Below, one piece after another: positions 50,903-60,174 of a stretch of DNA of 64,000 nucleotides. The notes beneath the pieces are model-generated. The model was given only the letters and a program-made list of their open reading frames with translations, was not told the DNA's origin and made no database searches. Source of the DNA: Fusibacillus kribbianus (GTDB lineage: Bacteria > Bacillota > Clostridia > Lachnospirales > Lachnospiraceae). The translations under genes were made by a program, and so were the position numbers. The DNA lies in the NCBI RefSeq assembly GCF_030053595.1, contig NZ_JASGBQ010000010.1, positions 1 to 64,000 of the forward strand, read 5' to 3'. Each line of letters starts with the position of its first letter. Position 1 is the stretch's first letter.

Positions 50903-50934
50903 AAAAAAAGGGCCCGTCCCACCGGACAGGCCCC
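50903..50934 (-). terminator. Terminator of ackA
   Basis: On the minus strand GGGCCTGTCC pairs with GGACGGGCCC (50909-50918 region) and is followed by seven T. It closes the ackA unit. Confidence 0.85.
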
Positions 50935-50949
50935 AACAAAACGGATTCT

Positions 50950-52143
50950 TTATTTTACAAGAGCAACGGTCTCTCTCATGATAGCCAGCTCTTCGTTGGT
51001 AGGAACAACAGCCACCAGCTTTGCAGAATCGTCTGCAGAGATCACGACCTCCTTGCCGCGGCAGTTATTCTTTGCTGCGTCGATCTTCACACCCAGGAAG
51101 CCCAGGTACTCGCAGACCTTCTCACGGATGAGAGGTGCATTCTCGCCGATGCCGGCAGTGAAAGCGATGGCGTCCACGCCGTTCATGGCTGCCACATAGG
51201 AGCCGACGATCTTTGCTACACGGTAGCAGAAAATATCGATGGCATCTGCAGCCAGCTGGTTGCCGTCTGCCATAGCCTCCTCCAGATCACGGAAGTCGCT
51301 GGAAAGACCCTTGGTCAGACCGTAAACGCCGGACTTCTTGTTAAGAATATTCAGCATCTCGCTGACGGTCTTGCCTTCCTTGTTGCAGATGTACTCAACA
51401 ACAGCGGGATCAATGTCACCGGAACGGGTTCCCATAACAAGACCCTCCAGTGGAGTCAGGCCCATGCTGGTGTCCACACATTTGCTGTCCTTCACGGCAC
51501 TGATGGAAGCACCGTTTCCGAGGTGGCACACGATCACCTTGGAGTTGTCCGGATCAAGGCCCAGGAACTTGATGGTCTCCTTGGAAACAAAGCTGTGGGA
51601 GGTTCCGTGGAAGCCGTATTTACGAATGTGATATTTCTCATAATACTCGTAAGGAATGCCGTACATAAATGCCTTGGTGGGCATGGTCTGATGGAAGGCG
51701 GTATCAAATACAGCCACATTGGGTTTGCCGGGCATCAGCTTCTGGCAGGCATAAATACCCTTCAGGTTTGCAGGATTGTGGAGCGGTCCCAGATCGCAGC
51801 ACTCCTCAACCACCTGAAGAACCTCATCGTTGATGATGCAGGACTGGGTGATCTTTGCGCCGCCGTGGAGCACGCGGTGTCCAATGGCATCTACTTCATC
51901 CAGAGACTTCAGCACGCCGGTCTTTTCATTTACCAGTGCGTCCAGAACCATCTGGATCGCCTCAGTATGAGTGGGCATGGGAGCCTCGGTCACTTCCTTT
52001 TCTCCGCCTGCCGGCTGATAGATCAGACGGCCGTCAATGCCGATTCTCTCACAGAGTCCCTTTGCCTGGACCTGTTCTGTCTCGGAATCGATGATCTGAT
52101 ATTTCAGAGAAGAGCTTCCGCAGTTGATAATCAATACTTTCAT
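50950..52143 (-). CDS. ackA: Acetate kinase
   Basis: A 397-residue kinase that makes ATP and acetate from acetyl phosphate, the substrate-level phosphorylation step of acetogenic fermentation. It has NCGSSSLKYQI, VFDTAFHQTMP, KYGFHGTSH, VCHLGNGASISAVKDS and FTAGIGENAPLIRE. AGGAGG lies nine bases before the ATG at 52143. Its usual partner pta is not next to it. It has its own promoter and terminator, so it is a single-gene unit. Confidence 0.97.
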   Translation of the reverse strand: MKVLIINCGSSSLKYQIIDSETEQVQAKGLCERIGIDGRLIYQPAGGEKEVTEAPMPTHTEAIQMVLDALVNEKTGVLKSLDEVDAIGHRVLHGGAKITQSCIINDEVLQVVEECCDLGPLHNPANLKGIYACQKLMPGKPNVAVFDTAFHQTMPTKAFMYGIPYEYYEKYHIRKYGFHGTSHSFVSKETIKFLGLDPDNSKVIVCHLGNGASISAVKDSKCVDTSMGLTPLEGLVMGTRSGDIDPAVVEYICNKEGKTVSEMLNILNKKSGVYGLTKGLSSDFRDLEEAMADGNQLAADAIDIFCYRVAKIVGSYVAAMNGVDAIAFTAGIGENAPLIREKVCEYLGFLGVKIDAAKNNCRGKEVVISADDSAKLVAVVPTNEELAIMRETVALVK

Positions 52144-52179
52144 TGGTTTGTATCCTCCTAAATAATATTCCTCACACAT

Positions 52180-52195
52180 TGTGTAAAAATACACA
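52180..52195. promoter_or_regulatory. Palindrome in ackA leader, possible operator
   Basis: TGTGTAAAAATACACA at 52180-52195 is an inverted repeat. It starts about 5 bases after the expected transcription start of ackA (near 52199). It could be an operator or a small RNA hairpin. It does not fit the CcpA cre or Rex consensus well. Confidence 0.4.
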
Positions 52196-52205
52196 GACTA
52201 CTTTT

Positions 52206-52234
52206 ATTTTATCGCGTTCCGCTTCCGGTGTAAA
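52206..52234 (-). promoter_or_regulatory. Promoter of ackA
   Basis: On the minus strand TTTACA (52229-52234) and TAAAAT (52206-52211) are separated by 17 bases, about 63 bases before the start codon. Confidence 0.65.
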
Positions 52235-52281
52235 GTCCATTTTACCCGAAGATTGGTTTTTTCCGGGAACAAACGCCTCTT

Positions 52282-52917
52282 TTAACCGCGCCTGGAAAAG
52301 ACGCAGCCACAGTAATTCTGACGGTACAGTCCGTACTCTCCGGAAAGCTCGATGGACCGCTTGTAACCGTCCTTCTTTTTAAAATCCGAGGGAAGATAAG
52401 CCACCCCGTATTCCTCAGAAAGGCCTTCCCCGATCTCCATAAGCTTCCCCGCATTCTTTAGAGGGCTGATAGAAAGGGTCGTACAGAAATAATCATACCC
52501 TCCCGCCTTTGCAAGCTCTGCGGCCCTGCGAAGGCGAAGCTCATAGCAGCGAAAGCACCGTTCGCCTCCCTCCGGCACCTGCTCCAGTCCCTTTGCCATC
52601 TGATAAAACATCTCCGGCTCATAGGGCCCTGCTTCAAACCGGATGGGATGGAGGACTGAACCGTTGATGGCATCGATAAACCGGAGGAGCTCCTCCTCCC
52701 GCTTTCTGTACTCCTCCTCCGGACTGATATTGGGATTGTAAAAATAATCGGTGACGGAAAAATACCGGGATAAATACTCCAGCACATAACTGGAGCAGGG
52801 TGCACAGCAGCTGTGCAGAAACAGAGAGGGCACCCTGCCCGTCTCTGCCGTTTCCGATTCGATCTTCTTTAAAAGAGCATCCAGCTCTCTCTGGTAATTC
52901 CTCATACCGCCCGCCAT
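52282..52917 (-). CDS. queH: Epoxyqueuosine reductase QueH
   Basis: A 211-residue Fe-S enzyme that reduces epoxyqueuosine to queuosine in tRNA, replacing cobalamin-dependent QueG. The cysteine pattern is diagnostic: LHSCCAPCSSYVLEYL near the start, ERCFRCYELRL in the middle and NYCGCVFS at the end. GGAGAAA stands before the ATG at 52917; an earlier in-frame start lies in the rpoD terminator region. It lies downstream of rpoD in the same direction but behind a terminator. Other queuosine genes are not in the window. Confidence 0.92.
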   Translation of the reverse strand: MAGGMRNYQRELDALLKKIESETAETGRVPSLFLHSCCAPCSSYVLEYLSRYFSVTDYFYNPNISPEEEYRKREEELLRFIDAINGSVLHPIRFEAGPYEPEMFYQMAKGLEQVPEGGERCFRCYELRLRRAAELAKAGGYDYFCTTLSISPLKNAGKLMEIGEGLSEEYGVAYLPSDFKKKDGYKRSIELSGEYGLYRQNYCGCVFSRRG

Positions 52918-52966
52918 ATCTGTTTCTCCTGTTCTTCCCTGAAATCTCCCGAAAAAGAATCGAAAA

Positions 52967-52992
52967 CGCTGTCCGGCCATTCCCGGACAGCG
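52967..52992 (-). terminator. Terminator of rpoD
   Basis: CGCTGTCCGG (52967-52976) pairs with CCGGACAGCG (52983-52992); on the minus strand TTTTCG follows. It sits between rpoD and queH. Confidence 0.75.
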
Positions 52993-53006
52993 CCTCAGCT
53001 TTTGTA

Positions 53007-54134
53007 TTACAGAAAATCCCGGATCCGTTTGCTTCTCACCGGATTTCTCAGCTTCCGAAGAGCCTTCGCTTCGATCTGACGGATCCGCTCTCTCGTAACG
53101 TTGAATTCCTTTCCCACTTCCTCCAGAGTCCGGGGATGTCCATCCTCCAGGCCGAACCGCAGGACAATGACCTGACGTTCCCGCTCCTTCAGATCCTCCA
53201 GAAGCGTATCGATATGCTCACGGAGCATGACAGATTCCACATTTCCCTCCGGCGTCACAGCATTGCTGTCCGCCACGAAATCTCCCAGATTGGAATCATC
53301 CTCCTCACCGATGGGAGTTTCCAGGGAAGCAGGCTCACGGGCGATCTGCATGATCTCCATGACCTTCTCCTCTGTCATATCAAGCGCATTGGCCAGCTCC
53401 GTAACGGAGGGCTCGTAACCCAGCTCCAGAGTCAGCTTTCTCTGCATCTTTGACATTTTATTGATGGTCTCCACCATATGTACCGGAACACGAATGGTTC
53501 TGGCCTGATCGGCCAACGCTCTCGTCACCGACTGACGGATCCACCAGGTAGCATAGGTACTGAGCTTGTACCCCTTCGTATAATCAAATTTCTCCACGCC
53601 CTTGATCAGCCCCAGATTTCCCTCCTGAACCAGATCCAGGAAACTCATCCCACGGCCCGTATAGCGCTTTGCGATACTTACCACCAGACGGAGGTTGGCC
53701 TCAATGAGCCGCTCCTTGGCCGCCTGATCTCCCTCTGCCTTTTTCTTTGCCAGACGAAGCTCCTCGTCCGCCGTCAGCAGGGGAACCGTACCGATCTCCT
53801 TCAGATACATCCTGACAGGATCCTCGGTGCCGATGCCGTCCAGAAAATCAATGGCATCCAGGTCAATATCCTCTTCCTCTTCTTCATCCAATCGGAATGC
53901 GTCATCATCCGCGTCCAGGACCAGATCCTCATCAATGGTCAGTTCGTCATTCATCACGCGCAGGACATCAATCCCATTGTTCTCAAGGTACGTAATGATA
54001 TCCTCGATCTGCTCGACCGTCAGCGGAGTGCCGGCAAAGGCGTCGTTGATATCATTCATATCGAGGGTGGACTTCTTGCTCTTGCCCAGTTCTACAAGTT
54101 TCTGCAAATCTTCACTAAACTTTCCTTTTTCCAC
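53007..54134 (-). CDS. rpoD: Primary RNA polymerase sigma factor RpoD (SigA)
   Basis: A 375-residue housekeeping sigma-70. A short region 1.1-like acidic N-terminus (about residues 1-95, with [14 protein letters not shown]) precedes region 1.2 [11 protein letters not shown]. Region 2 follows ([21 protein letters not shown], then [19 protein letters not shown]), then region 3 and region 4 ([38 protein letters not shown]). The usual dnaG neighbour is absent; a lipid kinase gene lies upstream instead. It has its own promoter. Confidence 0.97.
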   Translation of the reverse strand: MEKGKFSEDLQKLVELGKSKKSTLDMNDINDAFAGTPLTVEQIEDIITYLENNGIDVLRVMNDELTIDEDLVLDADDDAFRLDEEEEEDIDLDAIDFLDGIGTEDPVRMYLKEIGTVPLLTADEELRLAKKKAEGDQAAKERLIEANLRLVVSIAKRYTGRGMSFLDLVQEGNLGLIKGVEKFDYTKGYKLSTYATWWIRQSVTRALADQARTIRVPVHMVETINKMSKMQRKLTLELGYEPSVTELANALDMTEEKVMEIMQIAREPASLETPIGEEDDSNLGDFVADSNAVTPEGNVESVMLREHIDTLLEDLKERERQVIVLRFGLEDGHPRTLEEVGKEFNVTRERIRQIEAKALRKLRNPVRSKRIRDFL

Positions 54135-54177
54135 TTGCTAACTTCCTTTCGCACACACTTATCCACGTTAATTTTTT

Positions 54178-54206
54178 ATTATACAAGCATTTTCAACAAA
54201 AGTAAA
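54178..54206 (-). promoter_or_regulatory. Promoter of rpoD
   Basis: On the minus strand TTTACT (54201-54206) and a consensus TATAAT (54178-54183) are 17 bases apart. Confidence 0.65.
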
Positions 54207-54250
54207 GTCAAGATTTCATTTTTCTTTTATTTTCCTCCCCAAATGCCAGT

Positions 54251-55162
54251 TTACGACTTTTTCGGAAGAGAATGAGTCATTTTCATGACCTGAACTGCCC
54301 GACAGAGATTGTCAATAGACACCTCCGTCCGCTTTCCGCCAAATTCTCCGTCCAGTACCCATTCCACCGGCTCCTCAAACTGAAACTTCACATGGGAGGC
54401 TGTGAAATGGCGCACCAGCTTGGATTTGTGCCCATTCTGCAGAAGATTTGTCACCACCTCGGGAATCTGGAAGATATTCTGGGGATTCTCCACCAGAAGG
54501 ATCTCAAAGGCACCATCGTCAAGGCGCACATTTTTCCCGTTCAGGCCCTTAAAACCGGCGATCTGATTGGCATTGCTGACCATACCCACCAGCACGTCTC
54601 CCTCATAGCGCTCCGTCTCCGTCTCCATGATCACATGGTGAGCTTTGATGGCGCCCAGACCTTTCGCCGCCTCCAGGATATAGGCCGGATGACCCAGTAC
54701 AGCCTTGAGCTCATGAGAGGTCTTGTAGGGCACATCGGTGAACGCTCCGAATGCAGCTACATAAACAAAATACCGCTCATCGAAGCTTCCCACATCCACA
54801 GGACATGCCGTACCCATGACAATGCGCTCGGCAGCCCGAAGCATATTTCTGGGGATCTTGTGGCTGGCTGCAAAATCGTTGGTGGTGCCGGCAGGAATAT
54901 AACCGATACAGGGCTTTTCCGAAAATCCCATGACTCCGGAAACCACCTCGTTCAAAGTCCCGTCGCCGCCGCTTCCCACGATCAGATCCATTTCCGCTCC
55001 CCGTTCCTCCACGATCCGCTTTGCATCCATGGCTCTCTGGGTCACATAAACCTCGATCTGATAACCTGCCTTGGTAAAAATATCGAGAATATCCATTAAT
55101 TTTGTACGAATCTGTGCCCTTCCCGAAAGAGGGTTAAAGACAAACAGCATTTTCCTGCTCAT
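54251..55162 (-). CDS. YegS/DgkB-type lipid kinase (diacylglycerol kinase family)
   Basis: A 303-residue kinase of the DAGK catalytic family. It has FVFNPLSGRAQIRTKL at the start, DLIVGSGGDGTLNEVVSGVMG (the GGDGT nucleotide site) near residue 60, then IGYIPAGTTNDFAASHKIP and LDDGAFEILLVENPQN. It likely phosphorylates diacylglycerol or a related lipid and recycles it to phospholipid. It is upstream of rpoD, 116 bases apart, and independent of it. Confidence 0.92.
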   Translation of the reverse strand: MSRKMLFVFNPLSGRAQIRTKLMDILDIFTKAGYQIEVYVTQRAMDAKRIVEERGAEMDLIVGSGGDGTLNEVVSGVMGFSEKPCIGYIPAGTTNDFAASHKIPRNMLRAAERIVMGTACPVDVGSFDERYFVYVAAFGAFTDVPYKTSHELKAVLGHPAYILEAAKGLGAIKAHHVIMETETERYEGDVLVGMVSNANQIAGFKGLNGKNVRLDDGAFEILLVENPQNIFQIPEVVTNLLQNGHKSKLVRHFTASHVKFQFEEPVEWVLDGEFGGKRTEVSIDNLCRAVQVMKMTHSLPKKS

Positions 55163-55287
55163 TTTTCTATCCTGTCCTTCCCTGCCGAAGTTCCGAAACG
55201 GTCTTCGGCAAACAACTTCGCAGGTAAAATTTTACTCTTTTCAAACATTTACGTCAATCATTTTACAAAAGCTTAAGATTTTCCGCC

Positions 55288-56565
55288 TTATAATACCCGA
55301 ATAATTCTGGAAATTTTCCGAATCACCGACATTCCCTCAAGGACTGCCATGGCATCCTGAAAATGACGTTCTCTGACAGAATCGGTGACGATCACGATCT
55401 CCGCAAAGCCGTCCTGGGTATTTTTCTGGATCAGCTTCGCAATGCTGACGCCGTTGTTTCCGAATACAGCTGCAATAGTTGCCAGCACCCCGGGCCGGTC
55501 CTCGGCATGAAGACGCATGAAATACTTGCTCTCAATGTCGCCGATCTCCTTGATGGGCAGATCCCGGTAGCAGCTGCAGCCAATGCGGCCCGAAGAGCCC
55601 CATTCCATATTCCGCAGAATATCGATGACGTCTCCCACCACGGCGCTGGCCGTGGGCATCTCTCCTGCTCCTCTCCCGTAAAACATGGCATCGTCCACCG
55701 CATCCCCGTGGACAAAGACTGCATTGAAGGCATCCTTGACGGAAGCCAACGGATGGGAACATGGAATCAGCATGGGATGCACTCTGGCCTCAATGCCGTC
55801 GGGCGTATTCTTCGCCACGCCCAGAAGCTTGATGTCGCATCCCAGCTCTCTGGCGTATTTGATGTCCTTGGCACTGATCCTGGAAATTCCTTCCGTGTAG
55901 ACATCGTTGAAGGTCACCCGGGAATGGAAGGCAATGGAGGCCATAATGGCCACCTTTCTGGCTGCATCATAACCCTCCACGTCTGCCGTCGGATCCGCCT
56001 CCGCATAACCAAGCTCCGTGGCAACCGCCAGGGCCTCGTCAAATTCCATATTCTCATCTGTCATTTTTGTCAGAATAAAATTGGTGGTTCCATTGACGAT
56101 CCCCATCACATCGGAGATCTCATTGCCGGCAAGGCACTGCTTAAGAGGCCGTAGGATCGGAATCCCCCCTGCCACAGACGCCTCGAAGAGAAAGTCGCAG
56201 TGATTCTCCTTCGCTGTCATGAGAAGCTCCCTGCCCCGGACAGCGATGAGATCCTTGTTGGCAGACACCACATGGCGGCCCGCCTTCAGTGCCTCCATGA
56301 TATAGGTGCCCGCCGGTTCCATTCCGCCCATGACCTCAATGATCACAGAGATGCTGTCATCTCCGATGATCTCCTGCCAGTCATTGGTCAAAAGGCTTCT
56401 GTCCGCCTTCTTTGCCGCCTTTTCGATGTTCCTCACAAGGATCTTCGCAACCTCTATCTCCACTCCTGCCCGCTTTGGCATCTCTGCTTTCCGCATTTCC
56501 AGAAGCCTGTAAACGCCTCCGCCAACGGTCCCCAGTCCCAAAATTGCTATCCTGATCTTCTTCAT
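55288..56565 (-). CDS. hom: Homoserine dehydrogenase
   Basis: A 425-residue NAD(P)-dependent enzyme that reduces aspartate semialdehyde to homoserine for Thr and Met. The Rossmann motif GLGTVGGGVYRLLE is at the start. VIIEVMGG, VVSANKDLIAVRG, FEASVAGGIPILRPL and GTTNFILTKM follow, with the AEADPTADVEGYDAARKVAI catalytic loop. A C-terminal ACT domain (MRLHAEDRPGVLATIAAVFGNNGVS) allows feedback control by threonine. No thrB or thrC adjacent. It has a consensus promoter. Confidence 0.96.
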   Translation of the reverse strand: MKKIRIAILGLGTVGGGVYRLLEMRKAEMPKRAGVEIEVAKILVRNIEKAAKKADRSLLTNDWQEIIGDDSISVIIEVMGGMEPAGTYIMEALKAGRHVVSANKDLIAVRGRELLMTAKENHCDFLFEASVAGGIPILRPLKQCLAGNEISDVMGIVNGTTNFILTKMTDENMEFDEALAVATELGYAEADPTADVEGYDAARKVAIMASIAFHSRVTFNDVYTEGISRISAKDIKYARELGCDIKLLGVAKNTPDGIEARVHPMLIPCSHPLASVKDAFNAVFVHGDAVDDAMFYGRGAGEMPTASAVVGDVIDILRNMEWGSSGRIGCSCYRDLPIKEIGDIESKYFMRLHAEDRPGVLATIAAVFGNNGVSIAKLIQKNTQDGFAEIVIVTDSVRERHFQDAMAVLEGMSVIRKISRIIRVL

Positions 56566-56614
56566 GCTGCCGCCTCCGTCTTATGTTGTTTCGTTCCTGA
56601 TTTTTCTAGTAATG

Positions 56615-56643
56615 ATTCTATGCAGGAATGCTCTGTTTGTCAA
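56615..56643 (-). promoter_or_regulatory. Promoter of hom
   Basis: On the minus strand TTGACA (56638-56643) and TAGAAT (56615-56620) are 17 bases apart, about 50 bases before the hom start codon. Confidence 0.7.
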
Positions 56644-56763
56644 TGATAAATGGCTCCGATGGAAAATCTGTTTTTATTAAAAAAACTTCCTATAATTTAT
56701 TCCTAATTTTTTTAATCATTTTCCCCGAAAACCCACAAAAACGCCAAAAAATCGGAACGGGGA

Positions 56764-56792
56764 TTGCCTAATTTGTAAAATGCTGTTAAAGT
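56764..56792 (+). promoter_or_regulatory. Weak candidate promoter of citrate synthase gene
   Basis: TTGCCT at 56764-56769 and TAAAGT at 56787-56792 are 17 bases apart, 32 bases before the ATG. The region is AT-rich, so other registers are possible. Confidence 0.35.
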
Positions 56793-56823
56793 ATTAAATA
56801 ATATTTTAAGGAGGTTTTTTTCT

Positions 56824-58203
56824 ATGTCCGACGATGAAAGATACAACCCCGCAGATGCCGACTTTGATGCTCGACTGGACCAGCTGGTGGAATACTGCAG
56901 AAATTCCAACCGCATAGATCTGAATCTCTACACCGAATATGATGTGAAACGCGGTCTGCGTGATTCCAACGGAAAGGGTGTGCTGACCGGTTTAACCGAG
57001 ATCTCCGACGTCATCGGCTTCGACTCTGTCAAGGGCAAGAAGGTTGCCGCAGAAGGCCGTCTATATTACCAGGGATATAATGTCAAAGACCTGATAAATG
57101 GCTTTCAGGGCCGGAAGTTTGCCTTCGAGGAGATCACTTATCTGCTGCTCTTCGGCGATCTTCCCACCCGCGCCCAGATGGATGAGTTCCTGGAGCTGAT
57201 GGGACACTACCGAAATCTGCCGGATACCTTCGTCCGCGATATCATTATGAAGGCTCCCAGCCGTGATATTATGAACTCCCTGCAGAAAAGCGTACTTACC
57301 CTTTATACCTACGATAAAAACCCTGATGACATCTCGGTTCCCAACGTGTTAAAGCAGTCTCTTCACCTGATTGCCCAGTTCCCGCTGATCTCCGTGTATG
57401 CTTATCAGGCCTACCGCCACTATCATCTGGACAAAAGCCTGGTGATCCGCAATCCGAAGCCGCAGCTTTCCACGGCAGAGAATATCCTGCGCCTTCTGAG
57501 ACCCGACGGTCAGTACACCGAGCTGGAAGCAAAGGTTCTGGATGTGGCGCTGGTGATCCATGCCGAGCACGGCGGCGGCAACAACTCCACCTTCACCACC
57601 CACGTGGTTTCCTCCAGCGGCACCGACACCTATTCGGCCGTCACCGCTTCCTTAAGCTCCCTGAAGGGCTTCAAGCACGGCGGCGCCAATCTGAAGGTCC
57701 AGAATATGTTTGCCGACCTGAAGGCCCATGTATCCGACTGGACCGACGAGGCAGCCATCGCCGGCTACCTGGAAAAGCTCATCAACCGGGAAGCCTTTGA
57801 TAAAAGCGGCCTGATCTACGGCATTGGCCACGCAGTATATACAAAATCCGATCCCCGATGCGTGATCCTCAAGCAGTATGCAGAAGCCCTCTCAAAGGAA
57901 AAGGACCGTTCTGATGAATTCCTGCTTTACACCACTGTAGAGCGCCTGGCCTGCCAGCTGCTTGCTGAAAAGAAAAACCTTCACAAGGATGTCTGTGCCA
58001 ACGTGGACTTCTACAGCGGCTTTGTTTACAACATGCTTGGTCTGCCCAATGAGCTGTTCACCCCCATCTTCGCCATCTCCCGTATTTCCGGCTGGTGCGC
58101 GCACCGGATGGAGGAGCTGGTCAATTCCAGCAAGATCATCCGTCCCGCCTACAAATATGTGGGACACCACAGAGATTATGTGGCTCTGGATGACCGGAAA
58201 TAA
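56824..58203 (+). CDS. Citrate/2-methylcitrate synthase
   Basis: A 459-residue citrate synthase with an N-terminal extension of about 70 residues before the catalytic core. The core shows LYYQGYNVKDLINGFQGRKFAFEEITYLLLFG, then VIHAEHGGGNNSTFT with an active-site His, and YGIGHAVYTKSDPR with another. Asp lies in the C-terminal part. It condenses acetyl-CoA with oxaloacetate and supplies the oxidative branch to 2-oxoglutarate, which the gltBD product uses. Aconitase and isocitrate dehydrogenase genes are not adjacent. AAGGAGG lies before the ATG; the unit is monocistronic. Confidence 0.92.
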   Translation: MSDDERYNPADADFDARLDQLVEYCRNSNRIDLNLYTEYDVKRGLRDSNGKGVLTGLTEISDVIGFDSVKGKKVAAEGRLYYQGYNVKDLINGFQGRKFAFEEITYLLLFGDLPTRAQMDEFLELMGHYRNLPDTFVRDIIMKAPSRDIMNSLQKSVLTLYTYDKNPDDISVPNVLKQSLHLIAQFPLISVYAYQAYRHYHLDKSLVIRNPKPQLSTAENILRLLRPDGQYTELEAKVLDVALVIHAEHGGGNNSTFTTHVVSSSGTDTYSAVTASLSSLKGFKHGGANLKVQNMFADLKAHVSDWTDEAAIAGYLEKLINREAFDKSGLIYGIGHAVYTKSDPRCVILKQYAEALSKEKDRSDEFLLYTTVERLACQLLAEKKNLHKDVCANVDFYSGFVYNMLGLPNELFTPIFAISRISGWCAHRMEELVNSSKIIRPAYKYVGHHRDYVALDDRK

Positions 58204-58230
58204 ATCCGAAACTTTTTCTGAAACTTCAGG

Positions 58231-58283
58231 AGCCGTTACAAAACAGATGGATTCCTTCCTCTGTGTTGTAACGGCTCTTTTTG
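58231..58283. terminator. Terminator after the citrate synthase gene
   Basis: AGCCGTTACAA (58231-58241) pairs with TTGTAACGGCT (58266-58276), followed by CTTTTTGT. It also faces the converging degV gene. Confidence 0.88.
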
Positions 58284-58292
58284 TATAACCGT

Positions 58293-59147
58293 CTATTTCA
58301 GATAAAATAACACTCCGAGGGTCCCCGGTCCGCAGTGACTGGAAATGACACCTCCTGCCCTCGTCTCTATGATCTCGTCAAATCTCCCCAGGCCCGCCAG
58401 ATAGGAATGCACTTCCTCCACCACCTGACGGTCACAGCCGGAATGGGTGATAAACACCCGTTTCTCATCGGCCATGAGAAGCTCTTCCTTCATATCCTTC
58501 GTATATTTCACAAGTACCCGGTCGAGAGTTCCCCGATACTTCTTATCCACCTGCATCCGCCCGTCCTTCACCTCGATCCTGGGCTTCAGCTTCAAAGTGT
58601 TGGCCAAAAGGGCTGTCACCGAAGAGCATCTTCCTCCTCTGGCCAGATAGGTCAGGGTATCGACTACAAAGCTTGCCCGCACCTTGCAGCGGTCCCGTTC
58701 TATCCGTTCCACGATCTCCTCTGCCGAAGCTCCTGCCTCGGCCATTTCAGCGGCCCGAAGGACCTGAAGGCCGATACCTGTAGAAAGGTTCTCGGAATCC
58801 ACCACAAATACACGGTCTGTCCCCAGCTCCTCTGCTGCCAGCCGCATCACATTGCAGGTGGTGCTCATGCCTTCGGAAATACCGAAAAACACCACATCCT
58901 GCCCCGCCTCCACATAGGGGCGCACGGTCTCCACGGCCATTTCCATGGAAATCGCCGCTGTCTTCGGTGTCGTTTTGTGTTCCTCTGCCCACCTGAAAAT
59001 CTCTTCCGGCGATATCTCTGTCCTGTCAAAATAGCTTTTATCATCCATCACGATGCAAAGGGGGATCATCCCAATATCATGAGCCTGTAAAAGCCCGTCC
59101 GTCAGATCGCAGGTGCTGTCCGCAATGATCTTTACCTTTGTTTTCAT
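58293..59147 (-). CDS. DegV family fatty-acid-binding protein
   Basis: A 284-residue DegV/FakB-type protein. It has IIADSTCDLTDGLLQ near the start, DRTEISPEEIF, TPKTAAISM, SEGMSTTCNVM, and the RGGRCSSVTALLANTLKLKP ligand loop. FakB proteins present fatty acids to the kinase FakA for phospholipid synthesis; FakA is not in the window. The ATG at 59147 is chosen because AAGGAAG precedes it. It lies four bases after the alpha/beta hydrolase gene, so they form an operon, which could supply a released fatty acid. Confidence 0.92.
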   Translation of the reverse strand: MKTKVKIIADSTCDLTDGLLQAHDIGMIPLCIVMDDKSYFDRTEISPEEIFRWAEEHKTTPKTAAISMEMAVETVRPYVEAGQDVVFFGISEGMSTTCNVMRLAAEELGTDRVFVVDSENLSTGIGLQVLRAAEMAEAGASAEEIVERIERDRCKVRASFVVDTLTYLARGGRCSSVTALLANTLKLKPRIEVKDGRMQVDKKYRGTLDRVLVKYTKDMKEELLMADEKRVFITHSGCDRQVVEEVHSYLAGLGRFDEIIETRAGGVISSHCGPGTLGVLFYLK

Positions 59148-59151
59148 TTCA

Positions 59152-59844
59152 TCAACTTCCTTCCTCCAGAAACTCATGGACATGTCTGTTAAACTCCTCA
59201 GGTCTCTCAGCTGCAATAAAATGAGTTCCGTCCATCACACAAAGCCTGCTTCCCGGAATACTCCTCTGAAGCTTCCTCGTATGAGAATCCCGGATCATAT
59301 CTTTTGTCCCAGCCATCACAAGGGTCGGAACGGAAAACCCGGCAAAGTCCTCCGGCCGGATATGAGGTTCCTTTACCATAAGGCCAAGAAGCTCCTTTTT
59401 CTTCACGGCCTTTTGATCAAAACGTGCAGCAGCCAAAGCAGCACACCAGCCCAGAACAATGGGGATCTGGTATCGGAGCTTTACCCCCGACGGCCTTGTG
59501 TTTCCGCCGTCCAGAATCAGCTTTTCCACATATTCCGGATGGGAAAGCGCAAACAGCATGGCAATATTGGCCCCGTCGCTGAAGCCCAGGAGAAGGATCC
59601 TTCTTAATTCCATTTGGTCCAGAAGTTCTTTTAAATCCTCCGCAAACTGACGCAGGGTAAAGGGAGCTGTACCCCTGGGAGATCTTCCGTGGCCCCTCGT
59701 GTCCACAGCAATGACCCGGTAATCATTCTTTAAATATTCCATTTGTGCCGAAAAATAGGAGCTGTCCTCTCCATTTCCGTGGAGAAGTACAAGGGGTGTT
59801 CCCCGCCCTTCCTCCGTATAAAACAGTTTAAAATTCTTTTCCAT
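59152..59844 (-). CDS. Alpha/beta hydrolase
   Basis: A 230-residue hydrolase. The oxyanion region VLLHGNGEDS, the nucleophile elbow GFSDGA, the acid VMAGTKDMI and the catalytic His in DGTHFIAAERPEEFN are all present. It probably cleaves an ester. The frame is open to 59952, but the family starts at MEKNFKLFYTEEGRG (ATG 59844) and the upstream part is leader. It is followed by degV at four bases. Confidence 0.9.
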   Translation of the reverse strand: MEKNFKLFYTEEGRGTPLVLLHGNGEDSSYFSAQMEYLKNDYRVIAVDTRGHGRSPRGTAPFTLRQFAEDLKELLDQMELRRILLLGFSDGANIAMLFALSHPEYVEKLILDGGNTRPSGVKLRYQIPIVLGWCAALAAARFDQKAVKKKELLGLMVKEPHIRPEDFAGFSVPTLVMAGTKDMIRDSHTRKLQRSIPGSRLCVMDGTHFIAAERPEEFNRHVHEFLEEGS

Positions 59845-59872
59845 TTTCTCCTCCGTCCTGTCTGATCTCCTC

Positions 59873-59902
59873 TTGCCAGCAGCCACAGAAAGGCGGTATA
59901 AT
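59873..59902 (+). promoter_or_regulatory. Promoter of the small Cys-rich ORF
   Basis: TTGCCA at 59873-59878 and a consensus TATAAT at 59897-59902 are 18 bases apart, 26 bases before the ATG at 59928. Confidence 0.6.
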
Positions 59903-59927
59903 ACTGACGAAAGGATGGGCAGCTTCC

Positions 59928-60104
59928 ATGAAAGAAAAACATGAAGAAACATATGAAAATCAAACTTGTCCCCGTGACGGCAGAAAGGCCGTCCACACTG
60001 TCTGGATCGCCAAGAGCACCTGTACCAGATTTCCTGACGACGTTCTGGATTTCTCCTGCAGCCTGGATCCTGATTGTTCCGAATGCATCTCAGAATATCC
60101 GTAG
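59928..60104 (+). CDS. Small cysteine-rich protein, unknown
   Basis: A 58-residue ORF with five cysteines, starting MKEKHEETYENQTCPRDGRK. Later segments are WIAKSTCTRFPDDVLDFSCS and PDCSECISEYP. There is a promoter with a perfect -10 and a hairpin terminator about 70 bases after the stop. Upstream AAGG is only a moderate ribosome site at twelve bases. The cysteine spacing could bind a metal. A 96-residue frame that starts at 59941 in another register has no such support. Its neighbour of metal-handling GTPases may be coincidental. Confidence 0.5.
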   Translation: MKEKHEETYENQTCPRDGRKAVHTVWIAKSTCTRFPDDVLDFSCSLDPDCSECISEYP

Positions 60105-60174
60105 GTCTTCACTGGTTCTCTTTCTTTACACTTATTATCCCAGTCAATTTCCAGATTTTCCATGTAGTAAAAAG

